NCBI GenBank assembly: GCA_964383325.1
Contig: CAYLGY010000003.1
Coordinates: 22,780 to 86,779 of the forward strand
DNA from: CAYLGY01 sp964383325
Lineage (GTDB): Bacteria; Pseudomonadota; Alphaproteobacteria; Rhizobiales; Rhizobiaceae
DNA: 64,000 nt
Direction: 5' to 3'
Positions 23,795-34,739 of the stretch are shown one piece after another (positions within the stretch are counted from its first letter, which is position 1; every line of letters starts with the position of its first letter). The notes under the pieces were generated by a model that saw only the letters and a program-made list of their open reading frames with translations, was not told the origin of the DNA and did not search any database. The position numbers were made by a program, and so were the translations under genes.

Positions 23795-24166
23795 TCAGTC
23801 GGAGAATCGGCCTTCATCGCGCACCGGGCGCCGGCCATCGATGCGCATTTCGTCGATGACCGAACCCGACCACAGGGGAAGACCATCGAGCCGGGCGGCC
23901 CGGGACAGAAGATGCGCGGAAATCGGCGCCGTGAGGAGAAAGAAGACCACGCCGGCCAGCGCGCGTAGCGCCACGCTTGCGTCCCCGATATAGAGGGCGA
24001 GCGCAATAAGGAGAACGCCGGACCCCACCGTGCCGGCCTTCGAGGCCGCATGCATGCGGGAATAGAAATCGGGCAGACGGATGACGCCCACGGCAGCGAC
24101 CAGCGTGAAGGCCGCGCCCACAAGAATCAGCGCCCCGGCAAGATATTCGGTCAGCATGGCGATCAT
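23795..24166 (-). CDS. mnhG: Mrp/Mnh Na+/H+ antiporter subunit G
   Basis: A 123-residue protein with three membrane helices and the MnhG signature: [20 protein letters not shown], then [17 protein letters not shown] and [14 protein letters not shown]. It is the last subunit of the seven-part antiporter. Its ATG overlaps the mnhF stop by 4 bp. A hydrophilic tail follows ([20 protein letters not shown]). Confidence 0.95.
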   Translation of the reverse strand: MIAMLTEYLAGALILVGAAFTLVAAVGVIRLPDFYSRMHAASKAGTVGSGVLLIALALYIGDASVALRALAGVVFFLLTAPISAHLLSRAARLDGLPLWSGSVIDEMRIDGRRPVRDEGRFSD

Positions 24167-24471
24167 CGCTGCTTCTCCGCGCCTTCGGGTTGCTTGCGCC
24201 GGTTCAGGATGAAGCGAGCGAAGGCGATGGTCGCCAGGAATCCCACCAGGCCGAGTGAAATGGCAATGTCGACATAGAGCGCATAGCCGCTGCGGATACC
24301 GATGACGGCGATGAACCCGATGGCAATGGCGACCAGCATGTCCAGGGCAAGTACCCGGTCCGCCAGGCTTGGACCCCGAATCACGCGCCAGGACGTGATC
24401 AGCAGAGAAAGGCAAAGCAAGGCAAGCCCGATCGTGATGGCCATCGACAGGAAGGCGCCGCTCGCGCTCAT
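24163..24471 (-). CDS. mnhF: Mrp/Mnh Na+/H+ antiporter subunit F
   Basis: The product is 102 residues from ATG 24471 ([20 protein letters not shown]). Three membrane helices and the motif [19 protein letters not shown] are diagnostic for MnhF/MrpF. It overlaps mnhE (24468-24471) and mnhG by ATGA junctions, so the operon is translationally coupled end to end. Confidence 0.95.
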   Translation of the reverse strand: MSASGAFLSMAITIGLALLCLSLLITSWRVIRGPSLADRVLALDMLVAIAIGFIAVIGIRSGYALYVDIAISLGLVGFLATIAFARFILNRRKQPEGAEKQR

Positions 24472-24941
24472 TGGAACACCTCCATGATCCGGCGTTCGAA
24501 TCCATTGGCAATATCCTGGCGCAAGGCTTCGGGGTCTGAACAATCCAACGCGTGGATATAGAGGTAGCGGCGATCCTCGGAGACATCGACCGACAACGTT
24601 CCCGGGGTCAGGGTAATCAGATTGGCGAGCAGCGTGATTTCCACATCGCTCTCGACCCGCAGCGGATAGGCGATGATGCCGGGCGCCAATTCGAGGCGCG
24701 GCCGTACTACCGTCCGGGCCACGCTCCAGGCCGATTTGAGCAATTCGATGACGAACAGCCACGCCAGCCCGATGGCAAGGCGGGTGCGCGTGATCCGCGA
24801 CATCAGGCCCGATTCGACCCTGATCAGCCACAGGCAGAAGCCGGCGAGCACCATCCCGAGCACGAAATTGGGCAGGGTGAACGCTCCCGTGACTACCGCC
24901 CATGCCAGCGCCAGCAGCAGATGGATGACGATCAGCGTCAT
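24468..24941 (-). CDS. mnhE: Mrp/Mnh Na+/H+ antiporter subunit E
   Basis: The product is 157 residues from ATG 24941 ([20 protein letters not shown]); the frame is open far upstream but that part only shadows mnhD. MnhE features are the N-terminal helices, [20 protein letters not shown], and the soluble domain with [20 protein letters not shown] and HALDCSD. It overlaps mnhD by 4 bp (24938-24941). Confidence 0.95.
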   Translation of the reverse strand: MTLIVIHLLLALAWAVVTGAFTLPNFVLGMVLAGFCLWLIRVESGLMSRITRTRLAIGLAWLFVIELLKSAWSVARTVVRPRLELAPGIIAYPLRVESDVEITLLANLITLTPGTLSVDVSEDRRYLYIHALDCSDPEALRQDIANGFERRIMEVFQ

Positions 24942-26482
24942 GGCAGCGCCTCCGGGAAAACCGCCCCTATATAGGCCGAGCTGTCGAGCAGGCCTCCAGC
25001 CGCCGCCGCTGCAAGCCGCACCGCCGGCTCCGGCCAGATTCCAAGCCAGAAAACGACGGCAAGCAGGGCGCCGACGGCGAGCGTGCCCTGCCAGTCCCCT
25101 CCTCCGGACCCGTCCTGGCCGCCTTCCCGCCAGAAACAGAGCAGGAAGACGCGGCCGAGCGCGATCATTGTCAGGAGGCTGGCCAGCAGAATCGCCAGCA
25201 CAAGGGCAAATGCGCCTTCCTGCATGGAAGCCTGTACCAGCATCACTTTCGGCCACAGGCCCGACATTGGCGGCAGGCCCGACACAGCAAGGATCAGCAG
25301 GAAGCTTGCCGCGCCAAGAACCGGCCGGCGCCTCTGGATGCCCGCAATCACATGCAGGCTGCTGCTGCCGGCCTCCCGGCAAATCATCCCGGTGACGAAA
25401 TAGAGGCCCGTCAGCGCCAGCATGGAATGAACGGCGTAGAGAATTGCGCCGGAGACTCCGAGCGGATTGCCGAGCGCAAGCCCGGCCAGCATGGTGCCGA
25501 TCCCCGAAATCACCACAAAACCGAGTAATCGCCGGACGTCGCTTTCTGCCAGGGCAGCAAGAATGCCGACCAGCATGGTCAGGATCGCCATCCAGCCAAT
25601 CGTGCCCGCCAGCCATTCGCGCTCGACCGGAAGCAGCAAGATGAGGATGCGCAGCAGCGCATAGACGCCGACCTTGGTCAGAAGACCGGCAAACAGCGCC
25701 GAGGTGACGAAATGCGGCGTGTGATAGGAGGCAGGAAGCCAGAAATTGACCGGAAAGGCTGCCGCCTTCATCGCAAAGGCCAGCAGGAACATGGCAGCCA
25801 GCGTTGCAAGCGGGCCGGTCTGGCGCAGCGCATCCGCCTTGCGTGCGATGTCGGCCATGTTGAGCGTGCCGAACACGGAATAGAGCAGGCCCACCGTGAT
25901 CAGGAACAGCATCGTTGCGACCAGATTTAGGAAGGCATATTTGGTCGTGCCGTCGAGCTGGGTCCGGTGGGAGCCGAGACTGAGCAGGCCGAAGGAAGAA
26001 ATCAGCAGGATCTCGAACCACACATAGAGATTGAAGATATCCCCGGTCAGGAAGGTGCCGGCAACGCCCGCCATCATCAAGAGCAGAAAGGGATAGAAGC
26101 CGTAACGTCGCTCGACAGGATCGACCGTTCGCCAGGCATGGATCGCGGCGGCAAGCGCCACGAAGCCGGAAGTCATGGCCAGCAGCGCCCCCAGCACGTC
26201 CGCAGTGAAACTGATCCCGAAGGGTGGCAGCCAGCGGCCCATGGTCATGGCCAGAGGCCCCTCCGCGGCAACGCGCAGCAAGAGGCCAACCTCCGCCAGC
26301 AGGGTGGTTGCCATGGCCGCGATCGCAACAAGCGGGTGCAGGGAAGTCCATTTGCGCAGCATCACCAGCAGCGCGCCGGCACCGAGCGGAATTGCGACCG
26401 GCGCGATGATGAGGAAATCAGCCAGCCCGACCGGCGTCAGGTCCATGGCCACGGAAAGGTCGATGCCAGCCGCGCTCGCCAT
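24938..26482 (-). CDS. mnhD: Mrp/Mnh Na+/H+ antiporter subunit D (NuoN/NuoM-like)
   Basis: The product is 514 residues from ATG 26482 ([20 protein letters not shown]); a TTG at 26494 overlapping the mnhC stop is an alternative. It has about 14 membrane helices and the complex I-like proton_antipo_M core: [40 protein letters not shown] with the membrane Glu, and [20 protein letters not shown] with the Lys/His pathway residues. It is one of two proton-translocating subunits of the Mrp complex. Confidence 0.95.
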   Translation of the reverse strand: MASAAGIDLSVAMDLTPVGLADFLIIAPVAIPLGAGALLVMLRKWTSLHPLVAIAAMATTLLAEVGLLLRVAAEGPLAMTMGRWLPPFGISFTADVLGALLAMTSGFVALAAAIHAWRTVDPVERRYGFYPFLLLMMAGVAGTFLTGDIFNLYVWFEILLISSFGLLSLGSHRTQLDGTTKYAFLNLVATMLFLITVGLLYSVFGTLNMADIARKADALRQTGPLATLAAMFLLAFAMKAAAFPVNFWLPASYHTPHFVTSALFAGLLTKVGVYALLRILILLLPVEREWLAGTIGWMAILTMLVGILAALAESDVRRLLGFVVISGIGTMLAGLALGNPLGVSGAILYAVHSMLALTGLYFVTGMICREAGSSSLHVIAGIQRRRPVLGAASFLLILAVSGLPPMSGLWPKVMLVQASMQEGAFALVLAILLASLLTMIALGRVFLLCFWREGGQDGSGGGDWQGTLAVGALLAVVFWLGIWPEPAVRLAAAAAGGLLDSSAYIGAVFPEALP

Positions 26483-26490
26483 GCCTGCCC

Positions 26491-26868
26491 TCAATAGCCC
26501 AGCGGAGGAAGGCCCTGGCCCTTCGGCTCCGCGATGCGCATCTCGTCCGTGTCATCCGTGCCGAGCGCCTGGTAGGACCGGAACAGGAGCACAAGCAGAA
26601 AGGCGAAGAATGAAAAGGAAATGACGATCGCCGTCAGGATCAGCGCCTGCGGCAGCGGGTTGGCGACGCCATCGACCGGCACCATGGCATTGGCGGGGAT
26701 GACGGGCGGCACCTCACGGGTGAGCCTGCCGGCGGTGAAGAGAATGAGGTTCACCGCATTGCCGAACAGTGCAATCCCGAGCACCATGCGGATCGTCTGG
26801 CGCGACAGCAGCAGGTAAATGCCGGAAGCCGCGAATATTCCGATCAGCAGGGCAAAGGCGGTTTCCAT
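26491..26868 (-). CDS. mnhC: Mrp/Mnh Na+/H+ antiporter subunit C (NuoK-like)
   Basis: A 125-residue protein with three membrane helices and the NuoK-like motif IRMVLGIALFGNAVNLILFT, followed by PQALILTAIVISFSFFAFLL. Its ATG shares one base with the mnhB stop (TGATG at 26868). It is a structural membrane subunit near the ion path. Confidence 0.95.
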   Translation of the reverse strand: METAFALLIGIFAASGIYLLLSRQTIRMVLGIALFGNAVNLILFTAGRLTREVPPVIPANAMVPVDGVANPLPQALILTAIVISFSFFAFLLVLLFRSYQALGTDDTDEMRIAEPKGQGLPPLGY

Positions 26869-27287
26869 CAGCGCATCTCCTCCTGGCTCAGGGCCAGCGC
26901 CACCGAGGACAGCGCGCCGAGCACCACGAGATAGACACCGACATCGAAGAAGAAGGGCGTCGACGGGATGATGCCAAGTCCGAACAGGTCGAAATCCGGC
27001 CAGAGCCCGGTGAGATAGGGAACGCGGGCAAAAACGGAAGGCACGCCGGACAGCACGGCGAGCAGCAGGCCGGAGCCCGCAATCGACATGGGATGAATGC
27101 GGATGGCCACGCGCACCGCTTCCGGCCCGTTCGCGATGCTGTAGACCGCAAGCGCCGCTGCGCCGATCAGCCCGCCGATGAAACCGCCCCCGGGCTCGTT
27201 ATGGCCGCGCAGCAGCACGAACAGCGAATAGAGGAACATGAGGCTGGCGAGATAGGGCGCCGAACTGCGAAAGATCAGGGTTCTCAT
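26868..27287 (-). CDS. mnhB: Mrp/Mnh Na+/H+ antiporter subunit B
   Basis: The product is 139 residues with the MnhB signature [20 protein letters not shown] near residue 25 and four membrane helices; the end ([20 protein letters not shown]) is also typical. It overlaps mnhA by 4 bp (27284-27287). In some rhizobia the A and B functions are fused in one larger PhaA protein; here they are separate. Confidence 0.95.
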   Translation of the reverse strand: MRTLIFRSSAPYLASLMFLYSLFVLLRGHNEPGGGFIGGLIGAAALAVYSIANGPEAVRVAIRIHPMSIAGSGLLLAVLSGVPSVFARVPYLTGLWPDFDLFGLGIIPSTPFFFDVGVYLVVLGALSSVALALSQEEMR

Positions 27288-29686
27288 CGTGCAGCCGCCT
27301 TCCTTGCCTTGCCGGACAGGCTCACCGTCTCCTGACCCGTCGGACCATGAGTACGCGTGCGCCCCGCACTCACCCGCACCAGCGACAGGATCGCAAGGCC
27401 GGCGATCAGCACGACGGTGATCTCGCCCATCGTGTCAAGCCCGCGAAAGTCGACGATGATGACATTCACGATGTTGCGCCCATGGGCAATAGCCCGCGAG
27501 TACTGGTTGAAGAACTCCGTCAGCGTCGCATCGAACGGCACCTGCGTCACGCGCAGCATGATGAGGAAGAAGGCCATGCCGCAGAGAGCGGCCACGCCAG
27601 AATCAAGCAGGCGCGTCGCCGGCGCCCGCAAGTCCGGCAGGTCGAGCCGCAGCCGGGTCATGACAAGGGCAAGTATGACGACCGAAAGGGTTTCGACCAT
27701 GAACTGCGTGAAGGAGAGGTCGGGCGCGCCGAACAGCATGTAGAGCATGGCGACCGCAAACCCCTGGATGCCGAGCGTCACCATTGCCGTGAGTCGATCC
27801 TTCGCCAGCACCACCGCAACCGCGCCAATGATTGCCAGCGCCATGATTGCCGCCTCATAGAAGGTCAGGGGCGGCAAGCCAGGCCAGCCGGGCCCTTCCC
27901 CGAGCAGGAACATCGGCCCGAGAATGGCAAGGGCGATGAAGATGAAGACGACAGACATGTAGGTTTTCAGGGCGCCGCCATGCACGAAGGTGGCGAGCGA
28001 GAACGACAACCGGATCAGGCCGCGCAACGCCTGGTCGAAGCCCCGGTCCGGGCCCCAGCCGATCGTCGTCAGCGCAGCGGCAATCGCCTTGCGAACGAAT
28101 TGCAGCCGGAGATAGAGCACAATTCCGAGCCCGACGGTCAGGACCGAAAGGAGCAAGGGCAGGCCGGCATGCGGCACCGCCGTGACATGCGGCAATAGCT
28201 GCACGCCCGCAACAGCGCTGGCCATCGGTCCGGTGAGTGAGGCATGGTAGAATGCGGGCATGAGCGCGAGGACAAGACCGGCGGCCCCAAGCGCCAGCGG
28301 TCCCAGCCAAAGCATGGCGCCTGCCTCGCGGACCTGGCCTGCTCCGGCAAGCGGCAGGCCGGCAAAGGGCTTGAGCGCCACGGCGAAAGCGGCCGCGAAC
28401 ATCAGCGCATTGCCAAGGATCGCCGCGCTCAGCAGCAACAGGCCGCCGGCGCCGAAGGCACCGCCCGCAGCAAGCGCGGCATAGATTTCTTCCTTTGCGA
28501 GGAAACCGGCAAAGGGCGGCAGCCCGCCCATGGAGAGCGCCGCGAGGATCGCGACGGCGAAGGTGATCGGCATGGCCGCGCGAAGGCCGCCGAGCCTGTC
28601 CAGATCCCGCGTGCCGGCCTGGTGGTCGATCGTACCGGCTACCATGAACAGGGCGCCCTTGAACAGGGAATGCGCGATCAGATAGAGCACAGCCGCCTCG
28701 ATCGCCCGCGCCGTTCCGTACCCGGTCAAGAGGACCAGCAGGCCAAGCGAGGCCACGGTCGTGTAAGCGAGGATCAGCTTCAGATCCGTCTGGCGCAGCG
28801 CAAGCAGTCCGCCAGCCAGCAGCGTGAGACCGCCCGCGAGCGGCAGGATGAACTCCCAGGCCGGCGTGGCGCCGAGGACCGGGTTGAGTCGCATCAGCAG
28901 ATAGACGCCAGCCTTGACCATGGTCGCAGAGTGCAGATAGGCGGAAACCGGTGTCGGCGCCTCCATCGCGTTCGGCAACCAGAAATGCAGCGGGAACTGC
29001 GCGCTCTTGGTGAAGGCGCCGCCAAGCAGCAGAACAAGCGCCAGCAGATAATAAGGATGCTGGCGCACCAGATCGCCACCCGATGCCAGCAGTTCCGAGA
29101 ATTGTCCGATCCCGGTCATCGCCCACACCAGCGCAAGGCCGCCCAGCATCGACAGGCCGCCCATTCCGGTAACGATGAGCGCCTGCAAGGCCGCACGCCG
29201 CGATTCCTGCCGGCCATGGTCAAAGCCGATCAGCAGGAAGGAGGTAATCGAGGTCAGTTCCCAGAAGAAGAACAGCATGAAGAAACTGTCGGAAAGGACG
29301 ACCCCCTGCATCGCGCCCATGAAAAGCAGCATGAAGGCGAGGAAGCGGCCCTGCCGCGCATGCCCCTTCAGATAGCCGCCGGAATAGATGAGGATGAAGG
29401 TTCCGATCCCGGCGATCAGCAGCGCGAATGTCAGGGAGATGCCGTCTATCAGCCAGCTCAGGGAAATATCCAGGCTCCCGATCCAGGAGAACCCGCCCGT
29501 TATCTGGCCGCCAGCCGCGATCTCCGGCACCATCCCGGCAAAATGGAGAAAATTGGCTGCAGGAACAAGGGCGAGCACCCAGGCGGAACGATGCCTGAGC
29601 AAGCCCTCAAGTCCGGGCGCGGCCAATGCACCCAGGAAAGGCAGGATCAGAGCGAGAAATGTATAGGCTTGCGCGCTGATTTCCAT
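27284..29686 (-). CDS. mnhA: Mrp/Mnh Na+/H+ antiporter subunit A (NuoL-like, with DUF4040)
   Basis: The product is 800 residues. The NuoL-like half contains [20 protein letters not shown] with the membrane Glu, and [20 protein letters not shown] with the Lys/His pathway. The C-terminal DUF4040 part has [20 protein letters not shown] and [20 protein letters not shown]. It starts the seven-gene operon A-B-C-D-E-F-G, in which every junction overlaps. The complex exports Na+ (and K+ in some species) in exchange for H+, supporting pH and salt tolerance. The operon promoter should lie in 29687-29947. Confidence 0.96.
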   Translation of the reverse strand: MEISAQAYTFLALILPFLGALAAPGLEGLLRHRSAWVLALVPAANFLHFAGMVPEIAAGGQITGGFSWIGSLDISLSWLIDGISLTFALLIAGIGTFILIYSGGYLKGHARQGRFLAFMLLFMGAMQGVVLSDSFFMLFFFWELTSITSFLLIGFDHGRQESRRAALQALIVTGMGGLSMLGGLALVWAMTGIGQFSELLASGGDLVRQHPYYLLALVLLLGGAFTKSAQFPLHFWLPNAMEAPTPVSAYLHSATMVKAGVYLLMRLNPVLGATPAWEFILPLAGGLTLLAGGLLALRQTDLKLILAYTTVASLGLLVLLTGYGTARAIEAAVLYLIAHSLFKGALFMVAGTIDHQAGTRDLDRLGGLRAAMPITFAVAILAALSMGGLPPFAGFLAKEEIYAALAAGGAFGAGGLLLLSAAILGNALMFAAAFAVALKPFAGLPLAGAGQVREAGAMLWLGPLALGAAGLVLALMPAFYHASLTGPMASAVAGVQLLPHVTAVPHAGLPLLLSVLTVGLGIVLYLRLQFVRKAIAAALTTIGWGPDRGFDQALRGLIRLSFSLATFVHGGALKTYMSVVFIFIALAILGPMFLLGEGPGWPGLPPLTFYEAAIMALAIIGAVAVVLAKDRLTAMVTLGIQGFAVAMLYMLFGAPDLSFTQFMVETLSVVILALVMTRLRLDLPDLRAPATRLLDSGVAALCGMAFFLIMLRVTQVPFDATLTEFFNQYSRAIAHGRNIVNVIIVDFRGLDTMGEITVVLIAGLAILSLVRVSAGRTRTHGPTGQETVSLSGKARKAAAR

Positions 29687-29947
29687 GGGCTCCGCTTTTT
29701 TCCAGCCTTGCTGTAAACGCAGATTTTCCAGCGGGCAAGGGCAGTGGCCATCGCCGCTGGGGATGAATCACGCGCTGCTGCGCCGCAGCTCTCACAGGAA
29801 TTCCGAGTATTCTTCCTTAAACCGGAATGTCAATGTCTGGCGGTAAAATATTGTCCTTCTGCGTCTTCCCGATCTGTACTAGATGAAACAACAGATCATG
29901 ATGGGCAAACCTATGCTGCGCCGGAACTTTCACGCCAGGAGCAGAAC

Positions 29948-30913
29948 ATGCGGGTTTCAAGCTCAAAGGTCCCGACACCGAGGCCCAAACCCCCGACGAA
30001 TCAGGACGGGCGCGACAAGCAGAAGCAGATCCCCACTTCCACGCCGGACGGCCCCGAGCGCGGCGATCCGCCCAAGCGGGAGACAAACTATCAGGACTAT
30101 CTCAGGAACTTGCAGAAAGCGCCTTCGCTCACCTCCCTGAACGTGCGCACCCAGGCTCCGTTAACCAGCCGCACTGTCCGCAATTTCGACAACTTCGACC
30201 GGACTGTCATCGTCTACGAGCACACCGACTGCGAATCGACGTCCGGAAAGGAGGAAGCGCCCGGAAACGACACCGTCATCGCGCCGGAAGTCAGCTATCC
30301 CTCTCCGCCGCTCCAGCATCTCATGCCGACCCCGCAGCCCTCGCTTCGCTCCTTTGACCTTACGATGCAGGAACCGGACGACAGCACGACGTGCAAGGAC
30401 ACGAAACAGCTTGAGGATCCCGCGCCCCCGCCCGAGATGACTCCAGAGCCGATCTCGACTCTCCGGCTCCAGCCGCTGGAAATCCGCAACACCGACGGCG
30501 TCCGGCTTCATCGCCTGACACCGCAGCAATATGAGACGCTGCGCGTATCGCAATTCGTTGCCGACAAGGCTATCCTGCTCGACGAAGACGGGCTCATGAA
30601 CCGGGTCCTCCACCGGGAGTGCACCCCCTGCACGAAGGAGGAATTCCAGCGTCTGGCGCGCCAGCGCCGGCTCGATCATCCTGACGAGAAGTTCCAGGAG
30701 GTACATTCCGGCAATCTCAGCCAACTCCGCGTTCGCGAGCTCGCGGACGGAAAGACCAGGATTCTGGTTTTCGGCGGCACGGAAACCTATATGCTCATGA
30801 TCTGGATGCGCGAAGAGAACACGCGGCAGGAGCAAGATCGAGGCGAGCCGGTGGATGGCCGTTCCGGCTTGCTGAGGCGGTTCTGGGATCGCCTGGCCGG
30901 ATGTTGCCGCTAG
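29948..30913 (+). CDS. Orphan 321-aa protein of unknown function
   Basis: I take ATG 29948, which has AGGAG seven bases upstream; the frame is open further upstream without a ribosome site. The first 180 residues are Pro/Thr/Ser/Glu-rich and look disordered (TPRPKPPTNQDGRDKQKQIP). The C-terminal part seems folded (LHRLTPQQYETLRVSQFVAD; KTRILVFGGTETYMLMIWMR) with a Cys-x2-Cys (CTPC) and a C-terminal CCR. No signal peptide, membrane segment or known domain is seen. It lies between the Mrp operon and msrB, and a decayed palindromic repeat directly follows its stop. Lineage-restricted origin is likely; function is unknown. Confidence 0.72.
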   Translation: MRVSSSKVPTPRPKPPTNQDGRDKQKQIPTSTPDGPERGDPPKRETNYQDYLRNLQKAPSLTSLNVRTQAPLTSRTVRNFDNFDRTVIVYEHTDCESTSGKEEAPGNDTVIAPEVSYPSPPLQHLMPTPQPSLRSFDLTMQEPDDSTTCKDTKQLEDPAPPPEMTPEPISTLRLQPLEIRNTDGVRLHRLTPQQYETLRVSQFVADKAILLDEDGLMNRVLHRECTPCTKEEFQRLARQRRLDHPDEKFQEVHSGNLSQLRVRELADGKTRILVFGGTETYMLMIWMREENTRQEQDRGEPVDGRSGLLRRFWDRLAGCCR

Positions 30914-30916
30914 AGA

Positions 30917-30957
30917 GCATGACCCGATAAGCTTGAGGCATCAGGCGAGGATCATGC
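30917..30957. repeat. Degenerate rhizobial palindromic repeat
   Basis: The outer arms GCATGA (30917-30922) and TCATGC (30952-30957) match those of the repeats at 17641, but the inner stem is lost. It starts 4 bp after the orphan gene stop and looks like a decayed copy of the same family. Confidence 0.5.
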
Positions 30958-31038
30958 GCAAGCAAGGAGGGAGACTGTGATGCCGATTGACCCGGCTGCA
31001 TCACGATCCGGCCTTCTGGATACTGAAAGGGCAAGACC

Positions 31039-31443
<405 letters not shown>

Positions 31444-31449
31444 CTGCAT

Positions 31450-31809
31450 TCAATGAGGCTGAATGTAGCGCCCATAGACCCAGCCCGTGACGAAATCCTC
31501 CCTGCCGGTCGGATCGTGCCAGATCTCGCACCAGCGATAGCGCACGGCCGCCTTCTGCGCCGCGAGGGGCTGGGCGGCAATGTCGAACAGGTCGACCCCG
31601 CCCGTGCAGCGTCCGGTCATCTGCAGCACCGTGCCATTGGGATAGGCCGCCTGCTTCTGCGAGGTGGATGCGGGATATTTCCGGACATTGAGGACGTCGC
31701 CCCAGCCGACATTGGCAACTTCCCAGGCAATGAAGGTGCTGGCGCCTGCCTGGCTCGCGGTTGCGATCCATCCGGCGAGAATGATGAGAGCCACAGGCCG
31801 TCCCGACAT
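31450..31809 (-). CDS. Secreted SH3-like domain protein
   Basis: The product is 119 residues from ATG 31809 (MSGRPVALIILAGWIATASQ). A signal peptide ends near AGA/STF. The mature part is an SH3b-like module: VGWGDVLNVRKYPASTSQKQ, TVLQMTGRC, WCEIWHDPTGREDFVTGWVY, with two Cys that may pair. Such proteins bind peptidoglycan or act as small periplasmic modules. The partner is unknown. Confidence 0.82.
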   Translation of the reverse strand: MSGRPVALIILAGWIATASQAGASTFIAWEVANVGWGDVLNVRKYPASTSQKQAAYPNGTVLQMTGRCTGGVDLFDIAAQPLAAQKAAVRYRWCEIWHDPTGREDFVTGWVYGRYIQPH

Positions 31810-31924
31810 GATTTCTCTCCCTGAAAGAATTTCCACATCCGCAAATCTAGCAAGGCGGACTTGAACCGTCGCTGACAAACCGGTTCAAGCACCTTGCACA
31901 AACCAATCCGACCAGGAGCTGTCC

Positions 31925-34015
31925 ATGCCGCCATTCTCCGCCCATGCCCGTATTTCTCCCCCGCTGCCCTGCAAGGAGCCGCGAACGCTCAACCATCACG
32001 GCATCACGCGCGAGGATCCCTATGCCTGGCTGCGCGCGGAGAACTGGCAGGAAGTCTTTCGCGATCCATCCTTGCTCGATCGCGAGATCCGCGCACATCT
32101 CGAGGCGGAGAACGCCTATCAGGAAGCGCTGATGGCGGACACGGAGTCCTTGCAGAAGCAGCTGTTTGCAGAGATGAAGGGCCGCATCAAGGAGGATGAT
32201 TCCTCCGTGCCCTTGCCCGACGGCGCCTATTCCTATGGCTCGCTCTATGTGACAGGAGGCGAGCAGCCGAAATTCTATCGCATCGCGCAAGGCCAGACGG
32301 AGCGCCAGATTCTTCTCGATGGCGACCATGAAGCGCAAGGAAAGGCGTATTTTCGCATCGGCTCGGTCGATCACAGCCCGGATCATCGATTGCTGCTATG
32401 GGGGTATGACGACAAGGGTTCGGAATATTATTCGCTGCGGATACGCGATCTCGACACGGGTCTGGACCTTCCCGGGGAAACGCCCGGCACGGGCGGTGGC
32501 GGCGTCTGGGGTGCAGGCGCCGACGGTTTCTTCTTCGTCCGCCTCGACGACAATCATCGGCCCTCGCAACTTTTCTATCGCACCCTTGACGGGGAGGAGC
32601 GCCTGATCCACGAGGAGGCCGATCCGGGTTTTTTCATGAGTGTCGGCGGCAGCCGGCGCAATGACTGGATCTTCATATCGATCCACGACCATGAGACTTC
32701 CGAATACCGCCTTGTGCCGGCGGACCGGCCGGACAGCAAACCGGTTCTCGTCGCGGCCCGGGAAACGGGTCTGCGCTACGATCTGGAGGAAGGCGGCGAC
32801 ATCTTCTTCATTCTCACCAATGCCGACGGAGCGAAGGACTTCAAGATCGTCACCGCGCCGGCAAGCGATCCCGGCCGCCACAACTGGACCGAGCTGGTGC
32901 CGCATGAGCCCGGCCGGCTGATCCTTGCCATCATGGGTTTTGCCCGCCATCTGGTTCGGCTTGAGCGCAAGGACGGGCTGCCGCGCATCGTCATCCGCGA
33001 ACGGGCAACCGGCGAGGAACATGCCATCGCATTTGACGAGGAGGCCTATTCGCTCGCCCTGGCCGGCTCGTTCGAATATGACACCGATACGCTGCGCTTC
33101 GTCTATTCCTCCATGACCACGCCGGCGCAGACCTTCGATTACGACATGGCGACGCGCCAGCGCCTCCTGCTGAAGACGCAGGAAGTGCCTTCCGGCCATG
33201 ATCCCGCCGATTATGTAACCCGGCGCATCATGGCGCCTGCCCCGGATGGCGAATGGGTGCCGGTCTCGCTCATCCATCGCCGCGGACTCGTTCGCGACGG
33301 CACCGCGCCGTGCCTGCTCTATGGATACGGTTCCTACGGCATCACCATTCCGGCCGCCTTCAACACGAACATCCTGTCGCTCGTCGACCGCGGCTTTGTC
33401 TATGCCATCGCCCATGTGCGGGGCGGCAAGGACAAGGGCTTTGCCTGGTACGAGGATGGCAAGCGCGAGAAGAAGACCAATACGTTCAAGGACTTCATCG
33501 CGGTCGCGGAGTTTCTGATTCAGGAGCGCTGGACGGGCCCCGGCCGCATCGTCGCCCAGGGCGGCTCCGCGGGCGGCATGCTGATGGGTGCTGTCGCCAA
33601 CATGGCTCCGCATCTCTTCGGCGGAATCATCGCCGAGGTCCCCTTTGTCGATGTACTCAACACCATGCTCGACGCCAGCCTGCCGCTGACCCCTCCCGAA
33701 TGGCCGGAATGGGGCAATCCGATCGAATCGAAGCAGGATTTCGAGACCATTGCCTCCTATTGCCCCTACGACAATGTCCGCGCCCAGGCCTACCCACCCA
33801 TCCTGGCGCTAGCCGGCCTGACCGATCCGCGCGTGACCTATTGGGAGCCGGCGAAATGGGTTGCAAGGTTGCGCGAGGTCGGAACAGGCGATCAACCCAT
33901 ATTGCTGAAAGTCAATCTCGAAGCCGGCCATGCCGGGGCTTCGGGGCGGTTTTCCCGTCTGGAGGAAGTCGCCCTCACCTATGCATTCGCGCTGAAGGCG
34001 GTCGGGAAGGCCTGA
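31925..34015 (+). CDS. ptrB: Oligopeptidase B (S9A serine peptidase)
   Basis: The product is 696 residues. An N-terminal beta-propeller region (about residues 70-400) is followed by an alpha/beta-hydrolase domain. The nucleophile is in QGGSAGGMLMG, the Asp region in LALAGLTDPRVTYWEPAKWV, and the His in NLEAGHAGASGRFSR. It hydrolyses oligopeptides after basic residues in the cytosol or periplasm. A strong stem-loop lies just after the stop. Confidence 0.95.
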   Translation: MPPFSAHARISPPLPCKEPRTLNHHGITREDPYAWLRAENWQEVFRDPSLLDREIRAHLEAENAYQEALMADTESLQKQLFAEMKGRIKEDDSSVPLPDGAYSYGSLYVTGGEQPKFYRIAQGQTERQILLDGDHEAQGKAYFRIGSVDHSPDHRLLLWGYDDKGSEYYSLRIRDLDTGLDLPGETPGTGGGGVWGAGADGFFFVRLDDNHRPSQLFYRTLDGEERLIHEEADPGFFMSVGGSRRNDWIFISIHDHETSEYRLVPADRPDSKPVLVAARETGLRYDLEEGGDIFFILTNADGAKDFKIVTAPASDPGRHNWTELVPHEPGRLILAIMGFARHLVRLERKDGLPRIVIRERATGEEHAIAFDEEAYSLALAGSFEYDTDTLRFVYSSMTTPAQTFDYDMATRQRLLLKTQEVPSGHDPADYVTRRIMAPAPDGEWVPVSLIHRRGLVRDGTAPCLLYGYGSYGITIPAAFNTNILSLVDRGFVYAIAHVRGGKDKGFAWYEDGKREKKTNTFKDFIAVAEFLIQERWTGPGRIVAQGGSAGGMLMGAVANMAPHLFGGIIAEVPFVDVLNTMLDASLPLTPPEWPEWGNPIESKQDFETIASYCPYDNVRAQAYPPILALAGLTDPRVTYWEPAKWVARLREVGTGDQPILLKVNLEAGHAGASGRFSRLEEVALTYAFALKAVGKA

Positions 34016-34033
34016 GGAAGCGGGGAGCGCCGC

Positions 34034-34058
34034 GCGTCCCTCGCGATTTGAGGGACGC
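34034..34058 (+). terminator. Stem-loop after ptrB
   Basis: GCGTCCCTC and GAGGGACGC form a perfect 9-bp stem with a 7-base loop 18 bp after the ptrB stop. There is no T-tract, so it may act in mRNA 3'-end protection or Rho-assisted termination. Confidence 0.6.
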
Positions 34059-34118
34059 CATGAGCCTGCTGGCGCATCGGATATGCCAGCCGGCAATTCC
34101 GCTTATGAACCCAGGGCT

Positions 34119-34712
34119 CTATTGGAGCATCGGCCACAGGGTCGCTGCCAATAGCAGCCCCATGGCCAGATTGAACCATTTCAGGCGCACCGGGTCGGCG
34201 AGGAAGCTGCGCAGTGCACTTCCGCACGCCGTCCAGCTCGTCACGCTGAGGCAACTCGTGAGGAGAAATACCAGCACGATCACCAGGATTGGCGCAAGTC
34301 CGGAGGAGCCGTGCAGGGCGAAAGCCGTCAGTCCCATCACCCAGGCCTTCGGGTTGACCCATTGAAAGGCAGCGGCCTGCAGAAAGGTCAGCGGCTGCGC
34401 CACCGATTCCTCGTCGCCCGATTCGATCTGCCGCGCCGACGCGATCTTCCAGGCGAGATACAGGAGATAGGCGGCTCCAGCCAGCTTCAGGCCGAGATTG
34501 AGGCTCGGATAGAGGGCGAGCAGGGTTCCGATCCCCGCTCCGACCGCGATCAGCATGATGCTGTAGCCGCCGGCGATGCCCAGCATGTGCGGGACCGTTC
34601 GGCGAAAGCCGAAATTTACCCCGGATGCAAGCAGCATCAGATTGTTCGGTCCCGGCGTCATCGCGCCGATGAAGGCAAAGAGCGACAGGCTCAACAGGCT
34701 GTCAGGCGTCAT
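34119..34712 (-). CDS. LysE/RhtB family exporter
   Basis: A 197-residue protein with six membrane helices and the LysE signature FAFIGAMTPGPNNLMLLASG at the N-terminus, plus AAYLLYLAWKIA and AAFQWVNPKAWVMGLTAF. It exports amino acids or related small molecules. The substrate cannot be told. It lies 27 bp downstream of ilvH on the same strand, which would fit branched-chain amino acid export but does not prove it. Confidence 0.93.
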   Translation of the reverse strand: MTPDSLLSLSLFAFIGAMTPGPNNLMLLASGVNFGFRRTVPHMLGIAGGYSIMLIAVGAGIGTLLALYPSLNLGLKLAGAAYLLYLAWKIASARQIESGDEESVAQPLTFLQAAAFQWVNPKAWVMGLTAFALHGSSGLAPILVIVLVFLLTSCLSVTSWTACGSALRSFLADPVRLKWFNLAMGLLLAATLWPMLQ

Positions 34713-34739
34713 GCAAGGACATCCTCGGGAGAGATTGCG

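Noticed and set aside
28244..29716. Plus-strand frame of 490 codons opposite mnhA
   Set aside because: Very rich in Arg, Gln, Glu and His, the expected complement of membrane-helix codons; not a real gene.
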